Below are positions 45,157 to 53,343 of a stretch of DNA of 64,000 bases, piece after piece (the first letter of the stretch is position 1; every line of letters begins with the position of its first letter). The translations under genes and the position numbers were made by a program. The stretch is from Bacillus horti. GTDB taxonomy: Bacteria; Bacillota; Bacilli; Caldalkalibacillales; JCM-10596. Under the pieces are notes generated by a model. It saw only the letters and a program-made list of their open reading frames with translations. It made no database searches and was not told where the DNA came from. Location: positions 124,001-188,000 of the forward strand of contig NZ_JAUSTY010000005.1 in the NCBI RefSeq assembly GCF_030813115.1, in the 5' to 3' direction.

Positions 45157-45233
45157 TTGCTATTGCTCTAAATCTTTCGTTGATTAATTCAACAGATTTT
45201 TATGGACTATACATTATAAAAATTTTTTCTTTA

Positions 45234-45262
45234 TTTACATACATACTGTATGTATGTTAAAT
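45234..45262 (+). promoter_or_regulatory. Promoter with 21-nt palindromic TetR-type operator
   Basis: TTTACA (45234-45239), a 17-nt spacer and TTAAAT (45257-45262). The perfect dyad ACATACATAC-T-GTATGTATGT (45237-45257) fills the spacer, so a bound dimer would block RNA polymerase. The likely ligand is the TetR protein encoded at the end of the operon. Confidence 0.78.
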
Positions 45263-45300
45263 TGAAATAGAATTACTTTTATAAAAAGGAGATACGAATT

Positions 45301-45741
45301 ATGCAAATGCAAACAAATAGTTTCTACCCCGTCATTCTAACAGATAAAGTAGCTGAAAGCGCTGATTTCTATTCGAAGTATTTTAACTTTGAAAAGGTTT
45401 ATGAAGCAGATTGGTATGTAAGCTTGAAGCTAACACAGGATAAGCACGATTATGAGTTAGCTATTCTGAACTCGAAACATACTACTATTCCTGAAGCATA
45501 CCAGAGAAGGGTGCAGGGCTTAATCTTAAACTTTGAGGTTGATGATGTGGATACCGAATATCAACGTCTTGTTGTAGAGGAGAGACTCCCATTAGAATTA
45601 GATATACGTGATGAGGAGTTTGGGCAGCGTCACTTTATTATTTCTGATCCAAACGGAGTGTTGATAGACCTGATTAAAATCATTCCACCCTCAGAGGAGG
45701 AAAGTGACAAATATGTAGAGAAGGTATGGTCTGAAGATTAA
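45301..45741 (+). CDS. VOC-superfamily (glyoxalase-like) protein
   Basis: A 146-aa vicinal-oxygen-chelate protein with two beta-alpha-beta-beta-beta modules. [23 protein letters not shown] begins the first, and [18 protein letters not shown]...[16 protein letters not shown] the second. It is of the glyoxalase/bleomycin-resistance/dioxygenase kind. The substrate is unknown. AAAGGAG precedes the ATG. It is first in a three-gene operon with an AlkC-like repair protein and a TetR regulator. Confidence 0.87.
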   Translation: MQMQTNSFYPVILTDKVAESADFYSKYFNFEKVYEADWYVSLKLTQDKHDYELAILNSKHTTIPEAYQRRVQGLILNFEVDDVDTEYQRLVVEERLPLELDIRDEEFGQRHFIISDPNGVLIDLIKIIPPSEEESDKYVEKVWSED

Positions 45742-45742
45742 G

Positions 45743-46534
45743 GTGGAGCAAGGTGGAAGTAAAAGCATCCCATTAAAGAATTACTTTGGGAGCGAGCTAG
45801 CTAATCGTCTCCAATCACTTATTCAACCTCACTATAATGCTTTTCCAGCAGAGGAGTTTATCACATCTATCTCAAAACAGGTCGATCAGCTTGAGTTGAA
45901 ACAAAGAGTGGCTTTAATTGCTGCTGAACTCAGGACATCTCTTCCTCAAGACTACACAGAAGCCTTGGGAATTCTTATGAAAATACTTGGACCTGAAAAC
46001 AAGACTGAGGAAGGTATGTTTACGAATGGATATTTTCTAATGCCTGTTGCGTTCTTTGTAGAAAAGTATGGATTAGAGCATTATGAGATATCCATGCCTG
46101 CCCTTTATGAAATCACAAAGCGGCATACATCAGAATACTCAATACGTCCATTTTTGCAAATCTATCCTGATCATACCTTGGCTATACTCCGAGAGTGGTC
46201 TAAGGATGAAAATGCACATGTACGCCGCCTTGTCAGTGAAGGCAGTCGTCCTCGTTTACCATGGGCCAAACGGATGAGAGCTATTAAAGAAGATCCAGCT
46301 ATCAACCTATCCCTTTTAGAGTCCTTATTAGCTGACTCTTCTTTTTACGTAAGAAAATCTGTGGCTAATCACATCCATGACTTGATCAAGGATTACCAAG
46401 AGGAAACAATAGCTTGGCTAGAAAAACAAATGCAAAGCGAAGAGAAGCATATGTCTTGGATTGTACGCCATTCCTTGAGGTCTTTAGTGAAATCAGGCAA
46501 TGAAACGGCATTAGAGCTTATCGGACGCTTCTAG
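45743..46534 (+). CDS. AlkC/AlkD-like DNA alkylation repair protein
   Basis: A 263-aa HEAT-repeat-like protein. NAHVRRLVSEGSRPRLPWA (about 160-178) is the hallmark of the DNA alkylation repair glycosylase group (COG4335/AlkC-like), followed by DSSFYVRKSVANHIHDLIKD repeats. These enzymes remove alkylated bases such as 3-methyladenine. The start appears to be GTG 45743, directly after the VOC stop, which implies translational coupling; no separate strong ribosome site is seen. A VOC enzyme and a repair glycosylase under one TetR operator suggest a response to a reactive alkylating compound (inference). Confidence 0.82.
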   Translation: MEQGGSKSIPLKNYFGSELANRLQSLIQPHYNAFPAEEFITSISKQVDQLELKQRVALIAAELRTSLPQDYTEALGILMKILGPENKTEEGMFTNGYFLMPVAFFVEKYGLEHYEISMPALYEITKRHTSEYSIRPFLQIYPDHTLAILREWSKDENAHVRRLVSEGSRPRLPWAKRMRAIKEDPAINLSLLESLLADSSFYVRKSVANHIHDLIKDYQEETIAWLEKQMQSEEKHMSWIVRHSLRSLVKSGNETALELIGRF

Positions 46535-46614
46535 ACATAGGTCTAGACACAGGTGTGAGAATATACTATAAATGGATTATGATTTAAAAAGCAACAAGTG
46601 TTAGGAGTAGCGTA

Positions 46615-47202
46615 ATGCGACGAAAAAAAGAGGAAGCACAAGAAACGATTCGGAAGCTTATAGAGATAGGGAGAACCCATTTTACAGAAAAGGGCTTTGC
46701 CACTGCTTCACTAGAGGAAATTGTCCAAGAGGCTGCCATGACTCGTGGAGCGTTATATCATCATTTTGGCAGTAAAAAAGGTCTCTTTCAAGTGGTTATA
46801 GAACATATCCAAAGCGAGGTTGCAGAGCAAGTGGAAGTACAGGCTGCCCAAAGTGGTGAAGATATGTGGGAGCAGCTTCTATCGGGCTGTCGTGCCTTTA
46901 TTACAACGGCTGTTGAACCACGTAATAGGAGAATTCTACTTATTGATGGGCCGGCTGTACTAGGCTGGGAGGAGTGGCGCAAAATGGATGAGCGTAATTC
47001 CATGCGTCTATTGCGTGGGCAGCTTGAGGAAATGCAGCAGAAAGGATATCTTAAAGAGGTGCCTTTGGTGGCTATGACACATGCATTATCTGGTGCACTG
47101 AATGAAATGTCTCTCTGGTTAGCCCAACTACCGGATTATGAGAGAGGTTTAGAAGAAGCATTGACCATTTTAAATCATTTGTTAAAAGGGTTTAAAAGTT
47201 AA
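46615..47202 (+). CDS. TetR-family transcriptional regulator
   Basis: A 195-aa regulator. The DNA-binding part, LIEIGRTHFTEKGFATASLEEIVQEAAMTRGALYHHFGSKKGLFQVV (about 14-60), is a classical TetR helix-turn-helix, followed by a helical ligand domain. AGGAG lies 8 nt before the ATG. It is third in the VOC-AlkC operon, whose promoter holds a 21-nt perfect dyad, so it is the probable autorepressor. The inducer is unknown. Confidence 0.9.
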   Translation: MRRKKEEAQETIRKLIEIGRTHFTEKGFATASLEEIVQEAAMTRGALYHHFGSKKGLFQVVIEHIQSEVAEQVEVQAAQSGEDMWEQLLSGCRAFITTAVEPRNRRILLIDGPAVLGWEEWRKMDERNSMRLLRGQLEEMQQKGYLKEVPLVAMTHALSGALNEMSLWLAQLPDYERGLEEALTILNHLLKGFKS

Positions 47203-47243
47203 AAAACAAAGCTATTTTGCTTCGTAAGGATACGAGGTTATAG

Positions 47244-47288
47244 AGGTGTCGCCAAGGTTGGTTTTCAAAACTTGGTGACATCTTTTTT
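47244..47288 (+). terminator. Intrinsic terminator of the VOC-AlkC-TetR operon
   Basis: AGGTGTCGCCAAG (47244-47256) pairs over 13 bp (two G-U) with CTTGGTGACATCT (47271-47283), followed by six T residues. Confidence 0.88.
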
Positions 47289-47448
47289 GATAGTTTTTTA
47301 ATTTCAAATTTAAATTAAAAAATAAATTTTCAGCTTCGAAATTTATGTATATAATTCCATTCTTAATGTAAATAATTATAGATATTTTGTAAGTTATAAT
47401 TTACATTTGGAAAAAGATCATTTACAATGAATTCAAGGAGGTGGCGCG

Positions 47449-47655
47449 ATGGGCGAGCTGAAAAATAGAGTTCGAGAGCTGCGGGCAAGAGATCGGCTCT
47501 CGCAGGGGCAATTAGCCGAGGTGATAGGCGTATCTAGGCAAACAATTGCAATGATTGAAAAGGGAGACTATTCGCCATCTGTTGTGATCGCATTAAAAAT
47601 AGCTGACGTTTTCAAGGAACAGGTAGAGTCAGTGTTTATTTGGCAAGGTTACTAG
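47449..47655 (+). CDS. Cro/CI-family small HTH regulator
   Basis: A 68-aa single-domain regulator: LKNRVRELRARDRLSQGQLAEVIGVSRQTIAMIEKGDYSPSVVIALKIADVF is the XRE/YgzD-like fold. AAGGAGG precedes the ATG. Such genes are commonly followed by a DUF3169 membrane protein, and here that gene is broken by an inversion whose left end (ACTAG, 47651-47655) includes this gene's stop codon. The stop is the same in either orientation, so the regulator stays intact. Confidence 0.9.
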   Translation: MGELKNRVRELRARDRLSQGQLAEVIGVSRQTIAMIEKGDYSPSVVIALKIADVFKEQVESVFIWQGY

Positions 47656-47859
47656 TCGTACAGAACTCCAAATAACGATACCCAGAGTAAGAATAGCTAA
47701 TAAAGCAAACAAAATGTCATATTCATAGATTACACTTAGCTTAAAGCTTAAACCACGGCCAAATGTTAAAAAAGCATAAGTAACAAAAAAACCAAGAACA
47801 GCAGCTAAAATAAAATATATGCCATTCATAAATTTACTCGTTATCTTTCCTGCCATCAT
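47629..47859 (-). pseudogene. Inverted 5' part of a DUF3169-like membrane-protein gene
   Basis: Read on the minus strand, GAGGAGGGACAT is a strong ribosome site before ATG 47859. It opens MMAGKITSKFMNGIYFILAAVLGFFVTYAF and a second helix FALLAILTLGIVIWSSVRLV, the usual two-helix opening of DUF3169-type proteins. Here it reads into the end of the HTH gene and stops at 47629 after an unrelated TLPNKH tail. Flipping 47651-47880 joins it in frame to the plus-strand part at 47876. Confidence 0.75.
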
Positions 47860-47880
47860 ATGTCCCTCCTCTAGTCTAGT
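47651..47880. other. 230-bp inverted segment bounded by ACTAG/CTAGT
   Basis: The left end ACTAG (47651-47655) and right end CTAGT (47876-47880) are inverted repeats. Reverse-complementing the segment puts a GGAGG ribosome site and ATG just after the HTH stop and gives CGA-CTA-GTT-TTC-CAA across the right junction, in frame with the downstream coding part. The repeats are short, extending only to ACTAGTC against ACTAGAC, and no recombinase gene is in the window. Confidence 0.75.
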
Positions 47881-48427
47881 TTTCCAACTGTCAGAGCAAA
47901 CGACAGAGCATGATGATGATCTTAGCAAGCAAATCAGTGAAAAGGAATGGATGGTTAGCAAGCTACTCATTCTGACCTCTTTAAATACAATTCTGACCTT
48001 TGTATGGGCAACGTTAGCTGTAGGTTTAGCCTCTCAGGGGAATACTGATCCCGTTGCATATCATTTGGTAAACATTGTGCTATCGTTCCTTCTAATATTG
48101 ATAACGAGTATGCAGTTTAAGAAAATTATGCACCAGTTCAATTTATTGTATCCAAATAAGCCAATCAATCTAGACGAAAAAAATGGGGATAGGGCTTATT
48201 TCGAAAAGCTGGATGAAGGTGAAAAGTGGATGGTTTATAAGGCGGCATTTAAGGCCTTTCAATCCTTAGATATCTTGTTTGTGATTGGAATCATTGTCTT
48301 GCTGGGCTACTCTATGCTCGTCCAATTTACACCACTACCAACTCTTGTCCTGACTCTAATCTGGCTGGGTGTGAAAATTATCTATTTTGTAGAAACATAT
48401 AAATTTTATGGGAAGTTCACACGCTAA
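47876..48427 (+). pseudogene. 3' part of the DUF3169-like gene
   Basis: About 183 codons in the plus frame: LVFQLSEQTTEHDDDLSKQISEKEWM, then four or so membrane helices, ending VETYKFYGKFTR. Upstream of CTA 47876 the frame is the non-coding side of the inverted segment and has no ribosome site, so no functional start exists in this orientation. Joined to the inverted part it gives a protein of about 252 aa with six helices, the expected DUF3169 size. Confidence 0.75.
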
Positions 48428-48548
48428 GAGAGGATCAGTGATAGGTCTGTAAAGTTGCCTATAACAAGCAAACCTATGAAACTATGAGAAAACTAGCACG
48501 TATAGTATGAATTGAGTTCTATAAACTAGCAAATGGGGAGGAAAAGAC

Positions 48549-50690
48549 ATGAATCAATCTAGCACGAAGCACATCTCTATGATTTGGTCTAAGACTGTTG
48601 TTGTAGCTCTACTAGCATTAGCTTTAGCGTTTTCTCCGATGGCTCAGAATATTGCCAGTGCCAATACGGGGACTGAACAGCCTAAGGCATTAACAACTAG
48701 CAGTGCAGAGGAATTTTTAGAGGAGTTTTTCTCAGCTGCCCATATTGAACCACAGTACATTGGGGCTTCAGTTGTCATAGTTAAGGATGGTCAGGTTTTG
48801 GCTGAAAAGGGCTATGGCTATGCTGATACAGCGGCACAATTAGAAGTGAATCCTCAGGAAACAACGTTTCGGGTGGCTTCTGTTTCCAAATCTATTAATG
48901 CTATAGCTGTAATGCAGTTAGTTGAACAAGGCAACATTGATTTGCAGGAGGATATTCGAGTGTATTTACCAAGCTTGACCTTCGATAATCCTTACTCAAA
49001 ACCAGTCACAGTAGAGCATTTACTTGCTCATACAACCGGCTTTGAAATCCGTGATCCTAAGCCAGAGGATATTCATGGGGATCTTGAGCGAGTTGTTGGG
49101 ATAGAGGAATATGTACATAAGCATATGCCTCCAGTTGTTCGTGAACCAGGTAGCTCCTATATGTACGATAACTTTGCGTCCTTACTTGCTGGTCTACTTG
49201 TAGAGGAAGTAAGTGGAGTACCTTATCAGGATTATATGGATGAACATGTATTTCAACCACTTGGGATGAACAACAGTGGATTTCTTTTAGAGGGAAGCTT
49301 GCTGGAGCAGTTAGCTACTGGTTATGATGCAGCGGGACAAGCCATGGAAGTATATACGGTCACTCCGACTGTTATGCCTCACGGTGGCATGATTTCTACA
49401 GCAGAAGACTTAGGGAAGTTTATGATCGCTTTTCTTAATGAAGGAGACAGTGAAGAGCTTCAGCTCAGTGCAGAATCAATCGAACTGATGCAGGAGTATC
49501 GTTCAGAAATTCACCCTCTATGGCCAGACACAACAAATGGCTTTGAAGCATCATTCCAATTTCCTTTGGCAGGAAGCTCTAGTGAGATATTGACAAAGGG
49601 TGGGGATCTGCCTGGGTTTAGCTCTTACTTATTTATGATACCTGAGGAGAATACAGGTGTATTTCTTACTTATAATCAGTCTGGAGTTCTACGCAACTTT
49701 TTTTATTCGGAGTTTATTTCTACATTTTTCCCACAGTATAGTGAGCCTGTAGATTTAGCTCCATTTCAGCCCCAATCTCCTGAACAATTGGAAAGATTGA
49801 CGGGGTATTATGCAGACTTACGTCTTCGTAGCTTAGTAACAACGATCCAGGTTGGAGAAGATGGAGCTTTATCAATCTCTGACGGATTTCTGGGACCGAG
49901 GGCATTACAGCAGGTGGATGAGAATCTATTTGTAGACCCTATTTCTAACCAATTTGTAGCTTTCCAGGTTGACCAAAACGGAAAGGCAGAATATTTGAGG
50001 GAGCCTAACCTTAATCCTTATGGATACGCACAAAAGGGTGAAGAAGCCAAGGGCTTTAGTGATGTAAACGAACAACATCTATATGCTCCGTATATTCTAC
50101 CGTTACAATCGTTAGGGTATTACCCAAATGACTCAAATCTAGCCTTTAATCCAGAGCATGTATTAACTAGAGGAGAATACGTTGAACAGTTGCTGACTGT
50201 AAGCGGTATTCCCGGTAGTCAGACGGAACAGATCGCTTTCCCTGATGTTGTTGGACATCCTAAAGCTAGTTACATCCAAATGGCCTATGAATTAGGAATG
50301 ATTACAGGAGACGAGAAGGGGAACTTTGGTCCAGATCGAGTAATAACTCGTCAAGAAGCAGCAACGATGAATTGGAGACTTCTTCATTCCCAATACCCAC
50401 CAGGTGCTTTTGATGAAATTCAATTAGCGGGAGAAGTAAGTGAGTGGGCTATTCCTGCGGTGCAAATGATGCTTGGTCTTGGATTACATGGGCCAGAGGT
50501 AGAGGCGAAGGAAGACGGATCAATAGATTTTCTAGCTAAAAAGGAATTAACTAAGCAGGAGGACGCTGCGATTCTATTTATGATGTTTACACAGCCAACG
50601 TACCTAATTGCTGAACAGTTAGTTACCTCACCTGCAGTAGATGGAGTAGATGAGGAAGAAGTAGAAGCATTAGAAGAAGATGCAGCGTAG
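48549..50690 (+). CDS. Serine hydrolase (class C beta-lactamase/PBP4*-like) with C-terminal SLH domains
   Basis: A 713-aa secreted enzyme. It has a signal peptide (about 1-38), then a beta-lactamase-like domain (about 55-390) with S111-x-x-K114, Y206-D-N208 and HGG near 278, and a linker domain. The C-terminal region (about 500-680) holds two clear and one degenerate S-layer homology repeats (GFSDV...TRGEY and AFPDV...GPDRVITRQEAATM), ending in an acidic tail. The SLH repeats should bind secondary cell-wall polymer and keep it at the surface. It probably acts as a D-peptidase or esterase. GGGGAGG precedes the ATG. Confidence 0.9.
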   Translation: MNQSSTKHISMIWSKTVVVALLALALAFSPMAQNIASANTGTEQPKALTTSSAEEFLEEFFSAAHIEPQYIGASVVIVKDGQVLAEKGYGYADTAAQLEVNPQETTFRVASVSKSINAIAVMQLVEQGNIDLQEDIRVYLPSLTFDNPYSKPVTVEHLLAHTTGFEIRDPKPEDIHGDLERVVGIEEYVHKHMPPVVREPGSSYMYDNFASLLAGLLVEEVSGVPYQDYMDEHVFQPLGMNNSGFLLEGSLLEQLATGYDAAGQAMEVYTVTPTVMPHGGMISTAEDLGKFMIAFLNEGDSEELQLSAESIELMQEYRSEIHPLWPDTTNGFEASFQFPLAGSSSEILTKGGDLPGFSSYLFMIPEENTGVFLTYNQSGVLRNFFYSEFISTFFPQYSEPVDLAPFQPQSPEQLERLTGYYADLRLRSLVTTIQVGEDGALSISDGFLGPRALQQVDENLFVDPISNQFVAFQVDQNGKAEYLREPNLNPYGYAQKGEEAKGFSDVNEQHLYAPYILPLQSLGYYPNDSNLAFNPEHVLTRGEYVEQLLTVSGIPGSQTEQIAFPDVVGHPKASYIQMAYELGMITGDEKGNFGPDRVITRQEAATMNWRLLHSQYPPGAFDEIQLAGEVSEWAIPAVQMMLGLGLHGPEVEAKEDGSIDFLAKKELTKQEDAAILFMMFTQPTYLIAEQLVTSPAVDGVDEEEVEALEEDAA

Positions 50691-50722
50691 TAGCATTTAA
50701 AGAATTAACTAAAATATAGTTT

Positions 50723-50774
50723 AAGAAGGCTGTATCTAGGCAGATTCATTTTAGCCAAGAATACAGCCTTCTTT
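50723..50774. terminator. Bidirectional terminator between the SLH hydrolase and ktrB
   Basis: AAGAAGGCTGTAT (50723-50735) pairs exactly with ATACAGCCTTCTT (50761-50773) around a 25-nt loop, with A/T-rich flanks on both sides. Confidence 0.75.
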
Positions 50775-50855
50775 CTATCATCATAAGCCTTTGAATCAAT
50801 TTCTACAAAGCTTCTACGCAACTAAAGGTTGATGCTCTTAAATAATATTTAGCAA

Positions 50856-52256
50856 CTACCCAATTAATAAATGATCCTCTGGATATCCAATCCTCGAAGC
50901 TCTCTTCTTCTGTGACAGGGCAAAGGCTAATGTTAGTGGTCCTAAGCGACCTACAAACATGGTAATCATCACGATGATTTTACCTATAGGACTTAATTCA
51001 TTTGTTAATCCCATTGAAAGACCTGTAGTACTAAAGGCAGACGTAGCTTCAAATAAGATATCTAAGAAATGCTCTTCAAGCAAGTTTTCTGTGACGGTTA
51101 AAAGTAAAGCGACTATCAAGACACACGCTATAGAACTAATGACCACCGCCAAGGCACGCATGACTGTGTCTTGAGCAATCTTACGTTCAAATGCGTGAAT
51201 TTGACCTCCACCTCTAAATGTATTTAACGTGGCTAGAATTAAAACCACAAACGTATTGACTTTAATCCCCCCACCAGTTCCTCCAGAAGCAGCTCCAATA
51301 AACATCAGAATGATGATGAAAAATTGAGAGGCAGTGAGCATTTGGCTAATATCCAATGTGTTAAAGCCTGCACTACGCGGGGTGACACTTTGAAAAAAAG
51401 CACTTGCTGATTGCTCGCCTAGACTGAGTGTACTGAAAGTAGCTGGATTCCAGCTTTCAAGGAGAAAGATGACCAAAAAGCCAGCAATCGATAATATTGC
51501 TGATGCGAGCAGAACGACCTTTGAGTGTAGGGATAGCTTTCTCCAGGATCGTTTACGGATAACATCAACTACAACGATATAGCCAAGTCCTCCAATGATG
51601 AATAAGGTGATAATTGTAAGATTCACAATTGGATCACCTACATATTGACTTAAACTATCCTCCCAAAGAGCAAAACCAGCGTTGTTAAAAGCTGAAATTG
51701 AATGAAATAGGGCATAGTAAATAGCCTGCCCTAAACCTAGATCAGCCTGCCATCTTAAAGTAAGAATAGCGGTCGCAATTGCTTCGAATACAAAGGCGAT
51801 CAGAGCCATGTGCAAAGATAGCTTTACCATCCCTTGAGTAGAAGTAGACTGAGTAGTCTGCTGTAGAATCAAGCGCTGCCTGAGTCCTATTCTTTGCCCA
51901 AGTAGAATGGCGACCATGACCCCAAATGTCATAAAACCTAGTCCACCAATTTGAATTAAGATCATAATGACGACCTGACCGAATGTTGAAAAAGTACTTC
52001 CTGTATCAAGGACAACTAAGCCATTTACACAAACGGCTGAAACAGCCGTGAAGAAAGCGTCAAGTATACCCACGCTCTGACCAGAGCTAGCAGAGATGGG
52101 AAGAGCTAGTAATCCTCCTCCAACAAATATTAAGATCATAAAAACGATTAGGATAAATTGTGGAGGACTAATGTCTGATCTTATCCGTTTCATCACCTTG
52201 TTTAGAGGTTCATGTGTGCTCTTCGTATAGACTTCATCCTTATCGTTTGCGCTCAT
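50856..52256 (-). CDS. ktrB: Potassium transporter membrane subunit KtrB (TrkH family)
   Basis: A 466-aa TrkH/KtrB channel-like protein with four repeated helix-pore-helix units. Selectivity-loop glycines are visible in AVSAVCVNGLVVLDTG, FHSISAFNNAGFAL, SVTPRSAGFNTLDI and ATSAFSTTGLSMG. It takes up potassium with sodium dependence in related bacilli. It overlaps ktrA by 17 nt, so the two are coupled. The N-terminal tail of about 35 residues is longer than in B. subtilis KtrB. Confidence 0.94.
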   Translation of the reverse strand: MSANDKDEVYTKSTHEPLNKVMKRIRSDISPPQFILIVFMILIFVGGGLLALPISASSGQSVGILDAFFTAVSAVCVNGLVVLDTGSTFSTFGQVVIMILIQIGGLGFMTFGVMVAILLGQRIGLRQRLILQQTTQSTSTQGMVKLSLHMALIAFVFEAIATAILTLRWQADLGLGQAIYYALFHSISAFNNAGFALWEDSLSQYVGDPIVNLTIITLFIIGGLGYIVVVDVIRKRSWRKLSLHSKVVLLASAILSIAGFLVIFLLESWNPATFSTLSLGEQSASAFFQSVTPRSAGFNTLDISQMLTASQFFIIILMFIGAASGGTGGGIKVNTFVVLILATLNTFRGGGQIHAFERKIAQDTVMRALAVVISSIACVLIVALLLTVTENLLEEHFLDILFEATSAFSTTGLSMGLTNELSPIGKIIVMITMFVGRLGPLTLAFALSQKKRASRIGYPEDHLLIG

Positions 52257-52905
52257 AGTCCTTCTCCAAGTGTCTTATTTCATCATTACTACCGATAATG
52301 AGCAAGATGTCTCCAGTATGTATCTCATCCTCCGCCTTCGGTGACACGTTGATATCCTGCTCTTTTTTTATAGCCATGATCGTACAGCCATAGTTAGCAC
52401 GAATATTTAATTTCTTTAAGGATAATCCATCCATTGAAGGAGGGGCTTTAAGCTCAACAAGGTTATGTTCTGGTGAAAGCTCAATATAATCAATCAGATT
52501 GTTAGAGCTAATTTGATTCGCTAAGCGTGTACCCATATCACGTTCTGGATAAACGATTTGGTCGGCTCCTACCTTCTTTAGTACGCGTCCATGCATATCA
52601 TTTTTTGCTTTCGCTATAACCGTAGGAATGTTCAGCTCTTTTAATAACAATGTGGTTAGAATACTTGACTGCAAATCCTCCCCAATGGAAACAATCGCAT
52701 GAGTAAAATTGCTTGCTCCAAGCTCTCTTAGGACTGCCTCATCCGTGCAGTCTGCTTGCAGGGCGTGAGTCGCAACAGCTGCCATTTCTTGGACAGCGTG
52801 CTCGTCCTTGTCTACGGCTAAAACCTCGTGACCATTTGCGATTAATGTTTTTGTTAGGCTTGATCCAAAGCGACCGAGTCCAATCACCATAAATTGCTTT
52901 TTCAT
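52240..52905 (-). CDS. ktrA: Potassium transport regulatory subunit KtrA
   Basis: A 221-aa cytosolic RCK protein. An N-terminal RCK_N Rossmann domain (MVIGLGRFGSSLTKTLIANGHEVLAVDKD, GxGxxG) is followed by an RCK_C domain from about residue 135 (MDGLSLKKLNIRANYGCTIMAI). It gates KtrB in response to ATP/ADP and, in the family, c-di-AMP. The leader is only about 70 nt, with no recognisable c-di-AMP riboswitch, unlike B. subtilis ktrAB. It is divergent from the mrp operon. Confidence 0.94.
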   Translation of the reverse strand: MKKQFMVIGLGRFGSSLTKTLIANGHEVLAVDKDEHAVQEMAAVATHALQADCTDEAVLRELGASNFTHAIVSIGEDLQSSILTTLLLKELNIPTVIAKAKNDMHGRVLKKVGADQIVYPERDMGTRLANQISSNNLIDYIELSPEHNLVELKAPPSMDGLSLKKLNIRANYGCTIMAIKKEQDINVSPKAEDEIHTGDILLIIGSNDEIRHLEKDYERKR

Positions 52906-52981
52906 CCTTACACACTTCCGTTCCTAAAGAATTGAATCGTCATTCCTGAGACCATTTTATTAATGTTTTTATTTGAGAAGT

Positions 52982-53010
52982 ATCTTATGCGATTTGTATA
53001 AGGATGTCAA
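52982..53010 (-). promoter_or_regulatory. Sigma-A promoter of ktrAB
   Basis: Minus strand TTGACA (53010-53005), a 17-nt spacer and TAAGAT (52987-52982), about 75 nt before the ktrA ATG. Confidence 0.78.
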
Positions 53011-53139
53011 AATAAAATTTGTTGCTTTACAAAATAACTAAAAAGCCTTATAGTGAATAAATGATATTCAGTTTGACGTTTTAATGACTTATTTTTTTAG
53101 TTAGCTTAGCAATAATTAAATATCGGAGAGTTCAGGAGG

Positions 53140-53164
53140 AGTCTGCCACCAGCAGGCTTTTTTT
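53140..53164 (+). terminator. Orphan terminator upstream of the mrp operon
   Basis: AGTCTGC (53140-53146) pairs with GCAGGCT (53152-53158) around CCACCA-like loop bases, followed by a seven-T run. No gene lies upstream on this strand in the 52906-53343 gap, so it may end a short leader or small RNA. A TTGACG at 53073 is a possible -35. Confidence 0.7.
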
Positions 53165-53250
53165 GTGTTTTTTTAGCTTAGGGATTCAGAAATTGATGTT
53201 TCTCACTTCGAAAAAAAAGGCATAATGAAATAGGTAGGTCAGCTATATGA

Positions 53251-53280
53251 AACAAAACAAAACATAACATAACATAACAT
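53251..53280. repeat. Pentanucleotide tandem repeat (AACAT) in the mrp leader
   Basis: Two AACAA and four AACAT units run from 53251 to 53280, 63 nt before the mrpA start codon. Copy-number change would alter leader length. Confidence 0.85.
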
Positions 53281-53343
53281 AACGTTTACTTACGCAACTA
53301 GGAGAAAAATACACGGCTTATACATAATAGAGGAGGTTCTCCA

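Noticed and set aside
47819-47875. Extension of the plus-strand DUF3169-like frame upstream to an ATG at 47819
   Set aside because: The translated start is the antisense of the inverted N-terminal coding part and has no ribosome site.
52906-53000. A c-di-AMP (ydaO-type) riboswitch before ktrAB
   Set aside because: The leader from the predicted promoter is only about 70 nt and has none of the expected conserved segments.
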